Below, in pieces: positions 1-7,240 of a DNA stretch of 22,724 nucleotides. Position 1 is the first letter of the stretch, and each line of letters starts with the position of its first letter. Below the pieces are notes generated by a model. The model made no database searches. It was not told the origin of the DNA and saw only the letters and a list, made by a program, of their open reading frames with translations. The stretch is from an uncultured Clostridia bacterium. GTDB lineage: Bacteria; Bacillota; Clostridia; Oscillospirales; CAG-272. The translations under genes and the position numbers were made by a program. The stretch lies in assembly GCA_946641795.1 (NCBI GenBank), contig CAMPBZ010000002.1, positions 1-22,724 of the forward strand. Reading direction: 5' to 3'.

Positions 1-1350
1 GTCTATTATCTTGCGCCGCGGCGCTTTCGCAACCCGGTTTTGCTCCTGTTCAGCATGCTTTTTTATGGCTGGGGCGAGCCGGTTTATATCCTTTTAATGG
101 TCGCTTCTTTTTCGGCGGCCTACGGTTTCGGTTTTTGGATCGTCAAATACCGGGTCGAGAACCCCCGCCGCGCTCGCTTTTGGACGATCGTTTCGATTTC
201 GGTCAGCCTCTTCTCGCTCTTTTTCTTCAAATATTACGATTTTACCGCTGCAACCCTTTCGCGCCTGCCATTTTGGAACATCCCGCTCCTTGGCCTGCGC
301 CTGCCGGTCGGCATTTCGTTTTACACCTTTCAAATTCTCTCCTATACCATCGACCTTTCCCGCGGCAACGCCGAACTGCAACGCAATTACGCAAGCTTCG
401 GCACCTACGTTTCCTTTTTCCCGCAGCTCATTGCCGGGCCGATCGTGCGCTACCGCGAAATTGCCGCCGAAATTGAGGGCAGAAGGGAAAGCCTTTCGGA
501 TTTTGCCGCCGGGGTGGAGCACTTTTGCGTGGGCCTTGGCAAAAAGGTACTGCTCGGCGATCCGCTTGCCGCGGGGTATCTCTATTTCCGGTCGTCGTTT
601 GCGCTCTCTCCGAGCACGCTCGGCGCGTGGGGACAGGTGCTTTTTTACGCCTTGCACCTCTATTTTGATTTTTCGGGCTACTCGGATATGGCCATCGGGC
701 TTGGGCGAATGTTCGGTTTTCACCTGCCCGAAAACTTCAACTACCCCTATATCGCAACCAGCATTTCGGATTTTTGGCGGCGCTGGCACATCACGCTTTC
801 CGCGTGGTTTCGCGAGTATGTTTATATTCCGCTGGGCGGCAACCGGCGGGGAAAATGGGCGCAGTTTTGCAACCTGCTCGCGGTCTGGCTTTTGACCGGA
901 CTTTGGCACGGCGCCAATTGGAATTTTATTTTGTGGGGCCTCTATTTTTTGATTTTATTGCTGATCGAGCATTTTTTGCTGAAAGATGTTTTGAAGCTTT
1001 TGCCCCTCTTTTTGCGCCGTTTTTGCACCTTTTTTGCGGTACTTTTGGGGTTTTTGCTCTTTTCGGAGCCAAATCTTGCGGTCGTTTGGCAAACACTGGG
1101 CGCGCTCTTTGGTGCCAATTGCACCCTGGGCGACGCGCTGGATGTTTACCATTGGAAAATCTATCTTCCGCTTTTATTTGCCGCCGCGCTTTGCGCAACC
1201 CCTCTGCCGAAACGGCTCTTTCGGGCGCTTTTGCGCCGCCGGGAAAAGCTCGGCTTTTTGCGCCCGGTTTTTTGCGGGCTTGTCCTTTTGTTTGCAACCG
1301 CCTTTTTGGTTGCCCACGCGTACAGCCCGTTTGAGTATTTTCAATTCTGA
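1..1350 (+). CDS. MBOAT family O-acyltransferase (AlgI/DltB-like), 5' end cut by the window
   Basis: Membrane-bound O-acyltransferase that, by family, moves acetyl groups across the membrane onto an extracellular polysaccharide or wall polymer. The frame is open from base 1; the first in-frame start candidate is a TTG at 40, but the codons before it (VYYLAPRRF...) continue the usual AlgI N-terminus, so the true start lies left of the window. Many hydrophobic membrane segments are visible. The family core is present: NYPYIATS, then FWRRWHITLS (His codon 787-789), then the LWHGANWNF motif with the invariant catalytic-type His (codon 907-909). It ends 21 bases before a DHHW partner gene, the standard AlgI/AlgJ-like pairing. 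The acceptor polymer cannot be told from sequence; DltB (teichoic acid D-alanylation) is less likely because no dltA, dltC or dltD is adjacent. Confidence 0.93.
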   Translation, partial: VYYLAPRRFRNPVLLLFSMLFYGWGEPVYILLMVASFSAAYGFGFWIVKYRVENPRRARFWTIVSISVSLFSLFFFKYYDFTAATLSRLPFWNIPLLGLRLPVGISFYTFQILSYTIDLSRGNAELQRNYASFGTYVSFFPQLIAGPIVRYREIAAEIEGRRESLSDFAAGVEHFCVGLGKKVLLGDPLAAGYLYFRSSFALSPSTLGAWGQVLFYALHLYFDFSGYSDMAIGLGRMFGFHLPENFNYPYIATSISDFWRRWHITLSAWFREYVYIPLGGNRRGKWAQFCNLLAVWLLTGLWHGANWNFILWGLYFLILLLIEHFLLKDVLKLLPLFLRRFCTFFAVLLGFLLFSEPNLAVVWQTLGALFGANCTLGDALDVYHWKIYLPLLFAAALCATPLPKRLFRALLRRREKLGFLRPVFCGLVLLFATAFLVAHAYSPFEYFQF

Positions 1351-1371
1351 ACCCGAAAGGAGGAGCTTTAA

Positions 1372-2511
1372 ATGCGCCCCGACCGAACGATCGTTCTTTT
1401 GTTTTGCGCCATTTTGGCCTTGCTTGCCGTGCTGTTTTTGTGCTGGCCGCAAACCTCCTTTTCCGCCACCGAAAAGCGCGCCTTGCAGGGGCGGCCGAAG
1501 TTCGGCTTTGCCAAGCTGACGTCGGGCAAGCTCTCCGGCGAGATCGAGGACTGGTATGCCGACCAGTTTCCGGGGCGGGAAGGGTTGGTGGCGCTGCAAT
1601 CGCTGACGCAGATTTTGGCCGGGCAACAGCAAAACAACGGCGTTTTGCTCGGCGCAAACGGTCAGCTTGCCCGGTGGGATTGGGGCGGGGAAACGCCGAC
1701 CGACCGCATTGATCAATCCCGCTTGCAGGCCGCCTGCCGGGGCATTTGCCGCGCCGCCGAAGCTACGCGCCTTCCAACCGTATTTCTGTTTCCGAGCCGC
1801 AACATTGACGTTACCGAGGCTGCCTTCAACTATCCCAACCTGACCGGCGAGGAGATCCGGCAAGCGCTTGCCGAGACGCTTTCGGCGGTCAACGTTGCCG
1901 ATGTTACGCCGGTTTTGCGCGAGCGCTACGAGGCCGGCGAGGACGTGATCTTTCGCACCGACCACCATTGGACGGCTCTGGGCGCTTATTACGCCTATTG
2001 CGAGGTGATGCGGGCGTTTGGCAGGGAAAGCGAGATTTTGCCGCTGGATTTTTACCGGGAAACGGTGGTTACCGGCGGCTTTGGCGGCAGTTACCGTGCG
2101 CGCGGCGGAATGCCGTTTGTGGCCAAAGAGCCGATCTCGGTGTTTTCCGGCGGCGATGACGGTGACTATTCGATTACGGCCGACGGCAAAAAGCTTTCCG
2201 GCTTTTACAGCATTCCCCAAGAGGGCGAGATCGGCTATGAGCTGTTTCTGGACGGCACGCACGACGTGGTAACCATCGAAAAACCGGGCGAGGCGCGCCC
2301 CCGGCTGGTGGTGTTTAAGGATAGTTTTGCCAATTCGCTTGCCCCGTTTTTGGCGCGGCATTTCAATTTGGTTTTGCTGAATTTATCCTCTGCCAAAAAG
2401 GATTTTACCAACCTCTCCGAAATCTCTCGCGAATACGGTGCCGACGCCGTGCTGGTCGTTTATTCGGTCTTCAATCTTCTTTCCACAAATACTGCCGCGC
2501 GCTTTCAATAA
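1372..2511 (+). CDS. DHHW family protein (AlgJ/AlgX-like, SGNH-type acetylation partner)
   Basis: A 379-residue membrane-anchored extracytoplasmic protein. Residues about 5-25 form one hydrophobic anchor (signal-anchor rather than an obvious cleaved signal). The diagnostic TDHHW motif gives Asp197, His198, His199 and Trp200, and a C-terminal FKDSF motif supplies the likely nucleophile Ser318; this Asp-His plus Ser layout matches the AlgJ/AlgX branch of SGNH-like enzymes. By family such proteins take acetyl groups delivered by the MBOAT protein and pass them to an exported glycan. The start at 1372 is supported by a very strong site, GAAAGGAGGAG, 7 bases upstream. It is surely co-transcribed with the MBOAT gene and is followed by a terminator. 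Confidence 0.9.
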   Translation: MRPDRTIVLLFCAILALLAVLFLCWPQTSFSATEKRALQGRPKFGFAKLTSGKLSGEIEDWYADQFPGREGLVALQSLTQILAGQQQNNGVLLGANGQLARWDWGGETPTDRIDQSRLQAACRGICRAAEATRLPTVFLFPSRNIDVTEAAFNYPNLTGEEIRQALAETLSAVNVADVTPVLRERYEAGEDVIFRTDHHWTALGAYYAYCEVMRAFGRESEILPLDFYRETVVTGGFGGSYRARGGMPFVAKEPISVFSGGDDGDYSITADGKKLSGFYSIPQEGEIGYELFLDGTHDVVTIEKPGEARPRLVVFKDSFANSLAPFLARHFNLVLLNLSSAKKDFTNLSEISREYGADAVLVVYSVFNLLSTNTAARFQ

Positions 2512-2512
2512 A

Positions 2513-2553
2513 ACGAGAACCCGCTTGCTTTTGCAAACGGGTTCTTGTTTTAT
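2513..2553. terminator. Bidirectional rho-independent terminator between convergent genes
   Basis: An inverted repeat of about 15 base pairs (arms 2514-2528 and 2533-2547, TTTT loop at 2529-2532) built on GAACCCG/CGGGTTC, with two wobble pairs. It is T-rich on exit in both directions (TTGTTTTATT on plus, GTTTTATTG on minus), so it can end both the DHHW gene and mecA. It begins right after the DHHW stop and overlaps the mecA stop codon. Confidence 0.88.
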
Positions 2554-3167
2554 TTGGCCAGGGCGGCAAGCTCTTCCACCGCGCGCGCGGAAATGGGCTT
2601 GGTGTGCTCCGGGATGTAGGCTTTCGCCTGCGCAAGGTTGCAGGGCGTGCCGTACTCGGCAAGAAAGGCCATCGGTTCGGGCAGGGAGAACGGCGATTTG
2701 GTTTGAAAGCGCAAATACAGCAGCCAGCCCCCGCGCTCCTCCCGGAACGCGCGGCTTTCCCCGGCAAAACCGGTGCTTTTGAGCCGTTGGCAAACGCGCA
2801 GCAAATCTTCCAGCTCCGGCATTCGGTAAACGATCTCCCGCCGGTATTTTTCGGGCTTTTCTTCGGCTTTTTGGGGCAAAAGGCGCTCTACAACGGCCGG
2901 AAGGCTCCGCTTTTGCTCCTCCTGCAAACTGCAACTGATAAACATTTCGCAGCCGCCCTCCCGCGAGGGGAAATATTGCACCGAAACGCGGCGATCATCC
3001 AGCTCAAAGGCTATTTTTCTGCGTACTTCTTTCATCAGCATCCGGAAGGAACGCCGCATTTGTTCGGTATCTTCGCCCAGCCGTTCGGCGTTCATTTCAA
3101 AGTGGGACATATCCGAGGGTGTCAGCATAATTTTCAGCTTCCGGTCGTTAATGCGTATCAGTTCCAA
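2550..3167 (-). CDS. mecA: Adaptor protein MecA
   Basis: A 205-residue protein resembling MecA, the adaptor that brings substrates to the ClpCP protease in Bacillota (ComK control in Bacillus; broader quality control elsewhere). The N-terminus MELIRINDRKLKIMLTPSDM matches the MecA N-terminal substrate-binding domain; the later half (from about residue 110: IVYRMPELEDLLRVC, then GGWLLYLRF) matches the C-terminal ClpC-binding domain. Length is close to the 218 residues of Bacillus MecA. It uses a TTG start at 3167, chosen because AAAGGAG lies 7 bases upstream on the minus strand and because the frame starts exactly at the family's N-terminus. A TATAAT box is upstream at 3205-3210. It is monocistronic, diverging from the helicase gene. 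Confidence 0.88.
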   Translation of the reverse strand: MELIRINDRKLKIMLTPSDMSHFEMNAERLGEDTEQMRRSFRMLMKEVRRKIAFELDDRRVSVQYFPSREGGCEMFISCSLQEEQKRSLPAVVERLLPQKAEEKPEKYRREIVYRMPELEDLLRVCQRLKSTGFAGESRAFREERGGWLLYLRFQTKSPFSLPEPMAFLAEYGTPCNLAQAKAYIPEHTKPISARAVEELAALAK

Positions 3168-3204
3168 GGCAATTCTCCTTTCCGCTTATCGGCTCTCTGA
3201 TTTT

Positions 3205-3210
3205 ATTATA
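3205..3210 (-). promoter_or_regulatory. Candidate -10 box for mecA
   Basis: Read on the minus strand this is TATAAT, 38 bases before the mecA TTG start. A matching -35 about 17 bases further upstream is poor (TTCCTT), so strength is uncertain. Confidence 0.5.
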
Positions 3211-3276
3211 GCTTTTCGGGGGATAAAAAGGAACCCCTAAAATAATGGTAAATTTCCCGCTTCACTCGCATTTTAC

Positions 3277-3305
3277 TTGATTTTGGCAGGGAAATATGCT
3301 ATAAT
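3277..3305 (+). promoter_or_regulatory. Sigma-70-type promoter for the nuclease-helicase gene
   Basis: TTGATT (3277-3282), a 17-base spacer, then TATAAT (3300-3305), 40 bases before the GTG start at 3345. It diverges from the mecA promoter; the gap between the two genes is only 177 bases. Confidence 0.85.
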
Positions 3306-3344
3306 ACTATCATCTTATGACGAACGGGAAGGAGGTGTTCCGCC

Positions 3345-5771
3345 GTGCGGTACCAAACCGAGAAAAAAACGATCCGGCTTTCGGTGCGGGAAATTTGCGA
3401 TTTACTGCATTTTCACAGCAATTCCGACCTGCGCGCCGGCGGCGCATCGCTTGCCCGGATGGAAGCGGGCAAAAGCGCGCACAAGGCCGTTCAAGGCGCT
3501 TTGACCGAAGGCGACCGCGCCGAGGTTGCGCTTACCGTAACGGTTTCTTTTCACAACCGGCTTTACGAGATCGCCGGGCGGGCGGATAGCGTTCGCGCGG
3601 GAGAGCCCACGGTCGTGGAGGAGATCAAATCCATCATCGGCCGGCGCTTCCCGGAGCCGGACGCCTACCATACCGCGCAGGCAAATCTGACGGCCTGGCT
3701 CTATTTGCAAAAGAATGGGCTTTCCGCGGTTTGCGTTCGCCGCACGTTGATTTTGGTGGAGACCGGCGAGCAAAAATCTTTTGATCGCGTTTTTACCGCC
3801 GCCGAGCTGACCGACGCCTGCCAAAAACTGCTTTCGCGCATCGAATACCGCGCCGAGCTTTTGGAGGAGCGGTCAACTTCGCGTATGCCAACGCTGCAAA
3901 CGGCAAAATTCCCGTACCCGAAGGTTCGCCCCGCGCAGGAGATGATGCTACGGGAATGCTACCGCGACATCAAGCGCGGCAAGCGCCTGTTTTTGCAGGC
4001 GCCCACCGGCATCGGCAAAACCATTTCCGCGCTGTTTCCGGCAATTCGCGCAATGGGAGAAGGGCATTGCGACCGCGTGTTCTACTTAACGGCCAAAACC
4101 GCCGCCGCGCGCGAGGCCTACCGCGCCTGCGGCGATTTGTTCGGCGCCGGCGCCAATATCCGTACCGTTCATCTCTCCGCACGGGAAAATCTTTGTGTCA
4201 ACACCGCGGCAAAAAACGATCCCGCCGGCATCAGCCGCCATTGCAACCCAGAGGATTGCCCGCGCCTGCGCGGATTTTACGAGAAATGCCCCAATGCCGT
4301 TTGCGCCCTTTTGCGCGCGCAAAACGGCTACCCGCGCAAAACCATATTGGAAGCCGCCAACCGCGCCGGCATTTGCCCCTACGAATTTCAACTGGAACTT
4401 TCGGAGTTCTGCGACGTTCTGATTTGCGACTACAACTATGTGTTTGATCCGATGGTCTATCTGCGCCGCTATTTTGAGGAAGACGCCCGCCTGGCCGGCA
4501 AATTCGTCTTTCTCATCGACGAGGCGCACAACCTTGCCAACCGCGCCTCGGAAATGTACTCGGTGCTTTTTTCCTGCGCGCAAACCGGGGAACTGCTCCG
4601 CCTGTTGGTCGAAACGCACGCCGCCGCGCCGGAAAAGGAATGGGAACCGCTGAAAGCCTTTCTCCAAATTCTGCGCCGGCAAAAGGCGCTCTGCCGCGAT
4701 ACGCTTTGCAAAAACGAGGACGGGGAAGAACAGGGCTACGCCCTTTACCACGGCGCAATTTCCGGGCTGGCCGAGGCGGCGGCAAACTGCCGCTCCTGGG
4801 CCGAAGAATGGCTGCGCAAGCACCCGGACGACGAGGCCGAAGCGCCGCTGGTGCAATTTTTGGCGCCCCTGCGCCGGATGGAAGCCATCCAGCCCTATTT
4901 TGACGAGCGCTTTCTTTCCTACGTTGCAATCGCAAACGGCGACTTGACCGTCCGGCTGATTTGCCTGGACCCTTCCGCCATCCTTTCGGAAAAGCTTGCG
5001 CTTGCCGCTTCCGCGGTGCTGTTTTCGGCAACCCTGACGCCGCTGGACTATTTTGCCGATATTTTAGGCGGCGGCAAAAAGGCAATCAAGGTGGCGCTTC
5101 CGTCGCCCTATCCCACCGAGCATCTTTGCCTTGCCGCCGTTACCGGTTTGAGCGTGCGGTTTGAGGATCGCGAAAAATCGGTGCGCAAGCTGGTCGGGGT
5201 CATTGCCGCAACGGCCTCGGCAAAGGCGGGGAACTATATCGTTTATTTCCCATCCTACGACTATATGGAAAAGGTGTACGAGGCGTTCGTTAAGAAATAT
5301 CCGCAGGTCACCGCCATTCTGCAAACGCGCGGGATGACGGCCGAGGCCAAAGAAGCCTTTTTGAATGCTTTTGTTGACGATGGCAAGCTCCGCGTCGGTT
5401 TTTGCGTGCTGGGCGGCTCCTTCTCGGAAGGGGTGGACCTGCCCGGCGGGCGCCTGATCGGCGCCGTTGTGGTTGGCGTAGGTTTGCCGGGGCTTTCGGA
5501 CGAGCGCAACATTCTGCGCGACTATTACGAGACCACCCGCGAAAGCGGCTACGATTACGCCTATACCTATCCCGGAATGAACCGCGTGTTGCAGGCGGCG
5601 GGCCGCGTGATCCGCAGCGAGACCGACCGCGGCGTGATCGTTCTTGCCGACGACCGTTGGGCCGAGCCGCGCTATCGCGCGCTGATGCCCGAACATTGGA
5701 ATGGCATTGTATATGCAAAAAGTGCGCAGGAGATTGCAGAACTTGCCGCCGATTTTTGGAAAAAATTCTGA
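3345..5771 (+). CDS. Cas4/RecB-like nuclease fused to DinG/XPD-type Fe-S DNA helicase
   Basis: An 808-residue superfamily 2 DNA helicase of the DinG/Rad3 group. Residues about 1-180 look like a PD-(D/E)XK nuclease of the Cas4/RecB type: GRADS (Asp81), EEIK (Glu93, Lys95) and a following Gln112 with a nearby WLY motif. The helicase has Walker A APTGIGKT (219-226), DEAH (392-395), a late GGSFSEGVDL motif and the arginine motif QAAGRVIRS. Cysteines between Walker A and DEAH (Cys284, 300, 305, 315, 320 and Cys344 in ICPYEF) fit an XPD-like 4Fe-4S cluster, though which four bind iron is not settled. GTG start with AAGGAGGTG 7 bases upstream. By family it unwinds DNA 5' to 3' during repair or R-loop/structure removal; the substrate here is unknown. 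Single-gene transcript with its own promoter. Confidence 0.9.
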   Translation: MRYQTEKKTIRLSVREICDLLHFHSNSDLRAGGASLARMEAGKSAHKAVQGALTEGDRAEVALTVTVSFHNRLYEIAGRADSVRAGEPTVVEEIKSIIGRRFPEPDAYHTAQANLTAWLYLQKNGLSAVCVRRTLILVETGEQKSFDRVFTAAELTDACQKLLSRIEYRAELLEERSTSRMPTLQTAKFPYPKVRPAQEMMLRECYRDIKRGKRLFLQAPTGIGKTISALFPAIRAMGEGHCDRVFYLTAKTAAAREAYRACGDLFGAGANIRTVHLSARENLCVNTAAKNDPAGISRHCNPEDCPRLRGFYEKCPNAVCALLRAQNGYPRKTILEAANRAGICPYEFQLELSEFCDVLICDYNYVFDPMVYLRRYFEEDARLAGKFVFLIDEAHNLANRASEMYSVLFSCAQTGELLRLLVETHAAAPEKEWEPLKAFLQILRRQKALCRDTLCKNEDGEEQGYALYHGAISGLAEAAANCRSWAEEWLRKHPDDEAEAPLVQFLAPLRRMEAIQPYFDERFLSYVAIANGDLTVRLICLDPSAILSEKLALAASAVLFSATLTPLDYFADILGGGKKAIKVALPSPYPTEHLCLAAVTGLSVRFEDREKSVRKLVGVIAATASAKAGNYIVYFPSYDYMEKVYEAFVKKYPQVTAILQTRGMTAEAKEAFLNAFVDDGKLRVGFCVLGGSFSEGVDLPGGRLIGAVVVGVGLPGLSDERNILRDYYETTRESGYDYAYTYPGMNRVLQAAGRVIRSETDRGVIVLADDRWAEPRYRALMPEHWNGIVYAKSAQEIAELAADFWKKF

Positions 5772-5802
5772 TTAAAGAGAATATTTGCAATTTTAATAAA
5801 AT

Positions 5803-5816
5803 ATTTTTGCAAAAAT
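5803..5816. repeat. Perfect 14-base palindrome upstream of the aminotransferase promoter
   Basis: ATTTTTGCAAAAAT reads the same on both strands and ends 2 bases before the -35 box at 5819. It sits in an AT-rich patch (5772-5820) with a second TTTGCAA half at 5784-5790. It could be a regulator site or simply an AT-rich upstream element; it is not followed by a T-run, so it is not a convincing terminator for the helicase gene. Confidence 0.4.
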
Positions 5817-5818
5817 AC

Positions 5819-5847
5819 TTGAAATCGCTGTCAATTAGTGCTATACT
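5819..5847 (+). promoter_or_regulatory. Sigma-70-type promoter for the aspartate aminotransferase gene
   Basis: TTGAAA (5819-5824), a 17-base spacer and TATACT (5842-5847). It predicts a 5' leader of about 100 bases before the ATG at 5954. Confidence 0.8.
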
Positions 5848-5953
5848 GTTTAGGCTTTCGAGCCAGCCGGAACCGCCGCATTGGAAAGCACCTGATCCGC
5901 GCGCGGCATAGGCTGTTACTACAAATCCAATTTATCAAGGAAAATCGTTCGTT
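5848..5953 (+). promoter_or_regulatory. Structured 5' leader of unknown class
   Basis: About 100 bases, more GC-rich than normal for a spacer. It holds a small GGCT-TTCG-AGCC hairpin (5853-5864) and a larger stem in which CAGCC (5864-5868) faces GGCTG (5911-5915) and GCCGC (5875-5879) faces GCGGC (5903-5907). TAGGCT occurs twice (5851 and 5909), so the AGCC segments could pair with either copy, giving alternative folds. I compared it by eye with common riboswitch, T-box and SRP RNA signatures and recognise none. The ribosome site AAGGA (5937-5941) is 12 bases from the ATG, rather far. Confidence 0.45.
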
Positions 5954-7240
5954 ATGAAATATGCAGAAATGAAACGGCAGGAACTGCAAAAAGAACTTGT
6001 CGCATTGCAAGCTGAATACGAGGCGTTTCTGGAAAAGCACCTCTCGCTGGATCTTTCGCGCGGAAAACCGGGCGCAAAACAGCTGGAAATGTTGCGCGGA
6101 ATGCTCAATTGCATCGTTTCCTCTACCGACTGCCGCTCCGAGGGCGGGTTTGATTGCCGTAACTACGGCGTGTTAGATGGGATCCCCGAGGCGAAACGGC
6201 TGTTTGCCGAGCTGTTGGGGTTGCGCGAGGAAAACCTCTTCATTGGCGGTAACTCTTCGCTGAACCTGATGTATGACGCCGTTGCGCGCGCGCTTTTGTA
6301 CGGCGTTTGCGATAGCGACCGCCCCTGGTGCCGCGAGCCGGTGGTGCGCTTCCTTTGCCCGGCGCCGGGCTACGACCGCCATTTTGCCATTTGCGAGTCG
6401 CTGGGAATTGAGATGATCCCGGTTGCAATGACGCCTACCGGCCCGGATATGGACGAGGTGGAGCGCCTTGCCGCGGCCGACCCGCAAATCAAGGGCATTT
6501 GGTGTTGCCCCAAGTATTCCAACCCGGATGGCATTACCTATTCGGAGGAAACGGTCGCCCGTTTCGGCACAATGAAAACGGCGGCAAAGGATTTTCGCAT
6601 CTTTTGGGATAACGCCTACGCCGTTCACGATCTTTACCCAAACCGTTCGGAAAAACTTGCCGATATTTTTGACGCCTGCAACCGGGCGGGGAACCCCAAC
6701 CGCGTATTCTTCTTCGCTTCCACGTCCAAAATCACATTCCCCGGCTCCGGCGTTGCCATTATGGCGGCCTCGCGCGAGAATTTGGCGCAAATTATGCCAA
6801 TTATCGGCGCGCAGACCATCGGTTTTGATAAGATCAATCAACTGCGCCACGTCCGGTATTTTGACGGCAGTGCCGAAAATATCAAAATGCACATGATGTT
6901 GCTTGCCGATTTGATCCGCCCCAAGTTCCAAATCGTTCTGGGGGCTTTGGAGCGCGATCTCGGAGACCTTGATATTGCGCGCTGGACCGATCCTGCCGGC
7001 GGCTATTTCGTCAGTTTGTATGTAATGGAAGGGTGCGCCAAACGCGCCTATACGCTTTGCAAAGAGGCGGGCGTAAAACTCACCAACGTCGGCGCGACCT
7101 ACCCCTATTGCAAAGACCCGCAGGATAGCAATATCCGCATTGCCCCCACCTTCCCGGAGGAGGAAGAGCTTTACCAGGCAATGCAGGTGCTCACCGTTTG
7201 CGTGCGCATTGCCGCGGTGGAAAAACTGTTGGAAAAATAA
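5954..7240 (+). CDS. Aspartate aminotransferase, type Ic (PLP-dependent, class I/II fold)
   Basis: A 428-residue fold-type I aminotransferase of the atypical type Ic aspartate aminotransferase family, which interconverts aspartate/2-oxoglutarate and oxaloacetate/glutamate in the cytoplasm. Family signatures are present: the N-terminal LDLSRGKPG, YGVLDGIPEAKRLFAELLG, the NSSLNLMYD cofactor-binding stretch, PKYSNPDGITYS, the WDNAYAVHDL cofactor-contact segment, and FFASTSKITFPGSG with the Schiff-base Lys259. Length agrees with the family (about 420-430). It has its own promoter and leader and two downstream terminators, so it is monocistronic. True donor specificity is inferred from family only. 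Confidence 0.9.
   Translation: MKYAEMKRQELQKELVALQAEYEAFLEKHLSLDLSRGKPGAKQLEMLRGMLNCIVSSTDCRSEGGFDCRNYGVLDGIPEAKRLFAELLGLREENLFIGGNSSLNLMYDAVARALLYGVCDSDRPWCREPVVRFLCPAPGYDRHFAICESLGIEMIPVAMTPTGPDMDEVERLAAADPQIKGIWCCPKYSNPDGITYSEETVARFGTMKTAAKDFRIFWDNAYAVHDLYPNRSEKLADIFDACNRAGNPNRVFFFASTSKITFPGSGVAIMAASRENLAQIMPIIGAQTIGFDKINQLRHVRYFDGSAENIKMHMMLLADLIRPKFQIVLGALERDLGDLDIARWTDPAGGYFVSLYVMEGCAKRAYTLCKEAGVKLTNVGATYPYCKDPQDSNIRIAPTFPEEEELYQAMQVLTVCVRIAAVEKLLEK

Noticed and set aside
1174..2361. A long antisense open frame opposite the MBOAT and DHHW genes
   Set aside because: No domain, no ribosome site and a composition typical of a shadow frame; the sense genes carry clear family motifs.
3211..3240. 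Possible GGGG/CCCC inverted repeat between the mecA and helicase promoters
   Set aside because: The arms pair poorly beyond four bases and no regulator logic supports it.
3345..3900. Cas4-like motifs suggesting a CRISPR system
   Set aside because: They are the N-terminal nuclease domain of a helicase; no cas1, cas2 or repeat array is seen in the window.
5772..5818. Possible terminator after the helicase gene
   Set aside because: The AT-only hairpin is weak and is not followed by a T-run; the helicase transcript may end by another route or read through.
5848..5953. Leader considered as SRP RNA, tRNA, T-box or a common riboswitch
   Set aside because: It lacks the SRP apical GGAAGGAAGC-type core, a tRNA cloverleaf with CCA end, and a T-box GGTGG sequence; kept only as an unclassified structured leader.
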